64,000 nucleotides of DNA from Sphingobacterium pedocola. GTDB lineage: Bacteria > Bacteroidota > Bacteroidia > Sphingobacteriales > Sphingobacteriaceae. Shown here one piece after another: positions 63,589 to 64,000 of the stretch; within the stretch, counting starts at the first letter, position 1, and each line of letters begins with the position of its first letter. The position numbers were made by a program, and so were the translations under genes. Below the pieces are notes generated by a model. The model ran no database searches and was not told the DNA's origin. It was given only the letters and a program-made list of their open reading frames with translations. The stretch lies in NCBI RefSeq assembly GCF_015209965.1, contig NZ_MU158690.1:496854-560853 (forward strand). The letters run 5' to 3'.

Positions 63589-63603
63589 CCCCTTTTTAAG
63601 GGG
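63589..63603 (+). promoter_or_regulatory. hairpins in the rpoA-rplQ spacer
   Basis: CCCCTT and AAGGGG around three T form a perfect six-base stem near 63589-63603. A second pair, CAAGGATA (near 63626) with TATCCTTG (near 63654), follows. Neither has a T run. Confidence 0.45.
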
Positions 63604-63714
63604 TAAAGAATAGAAAGAAGAGAACAAGGATAAAAATAAATACCCTTTAAGAATATCCTTGCTCCTTAGTCTTTGCTCCAAAACAGGACGGTATGCACAA
63701 AACACAAAACTAAA

Positions 63715-64000
63715 ATGAGACACGGAAAAAAAGTAAATCACTTAGGCCGCACTGACAGTCACCGTAAGGCGATGTTGGCGAATATGGCAACTTCATTAAT
63801 CAAACACAAACGTATTACAACTACGTTAGCAAAAGCTAAATCGTTGCGCCAATATGTTGAGCCTTTGATTACAAAATCGAAGACCGACACGACCCACTCT
63901 CGTCGTACAGTATTTGCTTACTTAAAAGATAAAGATGCTGTTACTATTTTGTTCAGAGAAATTTCGGAAAAAGTAGCTACTCGTCCAGGTGGTTATACAC
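63715..64000 (+). CDS. rplQ: 50S ribosomal protein L17 (cut by the window end)
   Basis: From ATG at 63715 the frame stays open to the last base, giving 95 residues. It starts [36 protein letters not shown], the invariant beginning of L17, and continues with [16 protein letters not shown]17 lies near the tunnel exit. It closes the alpha operon in most bacteria; the rest lies beyond the window. Confidence 0.96.
   Translation, partial: MRHGKKVNHLGRTDSHRKAMLANMATSLIKHKRITTTLAKAKSLRQYVEPLITKSKTDTTHSRRTVFAYLKDKDAVTILFREISEKVATRPGGYT

Overview
The window is chromosomal DNA from a member of the Bacteroidota, most likely a Sphingobacteriaceae-type organism (Sphingobacterium, Pedobacter or a relative). 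The evidence is the flexirubin/dialkylresorcinol gene set, promoters of the Bacteroidota type (TTTG, 19 bases, TAnnTTTG), weak Shine-Dalgarno sequences, the IPExxxVDY protein beside pyruvate kinase, and the low to moderate GC content. The genus assignment is inference. I saw no tRNA, rRNA, insertion sequence, prophage or CRISPR array.

Region 1 (1-22586) is a flexirubin/aryl-polyene-type pigment cluster, almost all on the + strand with gene overlaps of a few bases. It holds the tail of a lipid-A-type acyltransferase, DarA and DarB (which build a dialkylresorcinol), two ApeP-like hotdog proteins, an unknown protein, a BtrH-type acyltransferase, an ABC exporter, a thioesterase and an unusual ketosynthase set. 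That set is two complete ketosynthases, one half-length ketosynthase-fold protein and one chain-length-factor-like protein, with an ACP among them. A polysaccharide deacetylase and a LolA-like carrier follow. A divergent HU-like gene then interrupts the cluster. After it come an ApeI-like dehydratase, an unknown exported protein, a glycosyltransferase fused to DUF2062, a very large MMPL exporter fused to an acyltransferase, a phytoene-desaturase-like oxidoreductase and a phenylacetate-CoA-ligase-like enzyme. The polyene is presumably built on the ACP from an aryl starter, joined to the resorcinol, and carried to the outer membrane by the exporter and LolA-like proteins. The ammonia lyase and ketoreductase expected for this pathway are not in the window and probably lie upstream.

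Region 2 (22607-48185) is housekeeping. In order it holds a SNF2 helicase, dapF, an HtrA protease, a small unknown protein, a cyclophilin, exonuclease III, an FMN-dependent alpha-hydroxy-acid dehydrogenase behind a large palindrome, a tiny lipoprotein, metE under a SAM-I riboswitch, and an RprX/RprY-like two-component pair. These are followed by pyruvate kinase, an IPExxxVDY protein, acpP-fabF-rnc, hisS, pyruvate dehydrogenase E1 alpha and E2, a beta-lactamase-fold lipoprotein and a CoA-binding protein.

Region 3 (48863-64000) is the S10-spc-alpha ribosomal protein superoperon, from rplC to rplQ (cut by the window end). It lacks rpsJ at its head and includes secY, map, infA, rpmJ and rpoA. Several spacers inside it hold strong hairpins, including a terminator-like one between rpsN and rpsH, and infA has its own promoter.

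I found no clearly undescribed system. The most novel parts are the catalytically incomplete subunits and unknown proteins of the pigment cluster, the hairpins inside the ribosomal operon, and the palindrome before the alpha-hydroxy-acid dehydrogenase gene.
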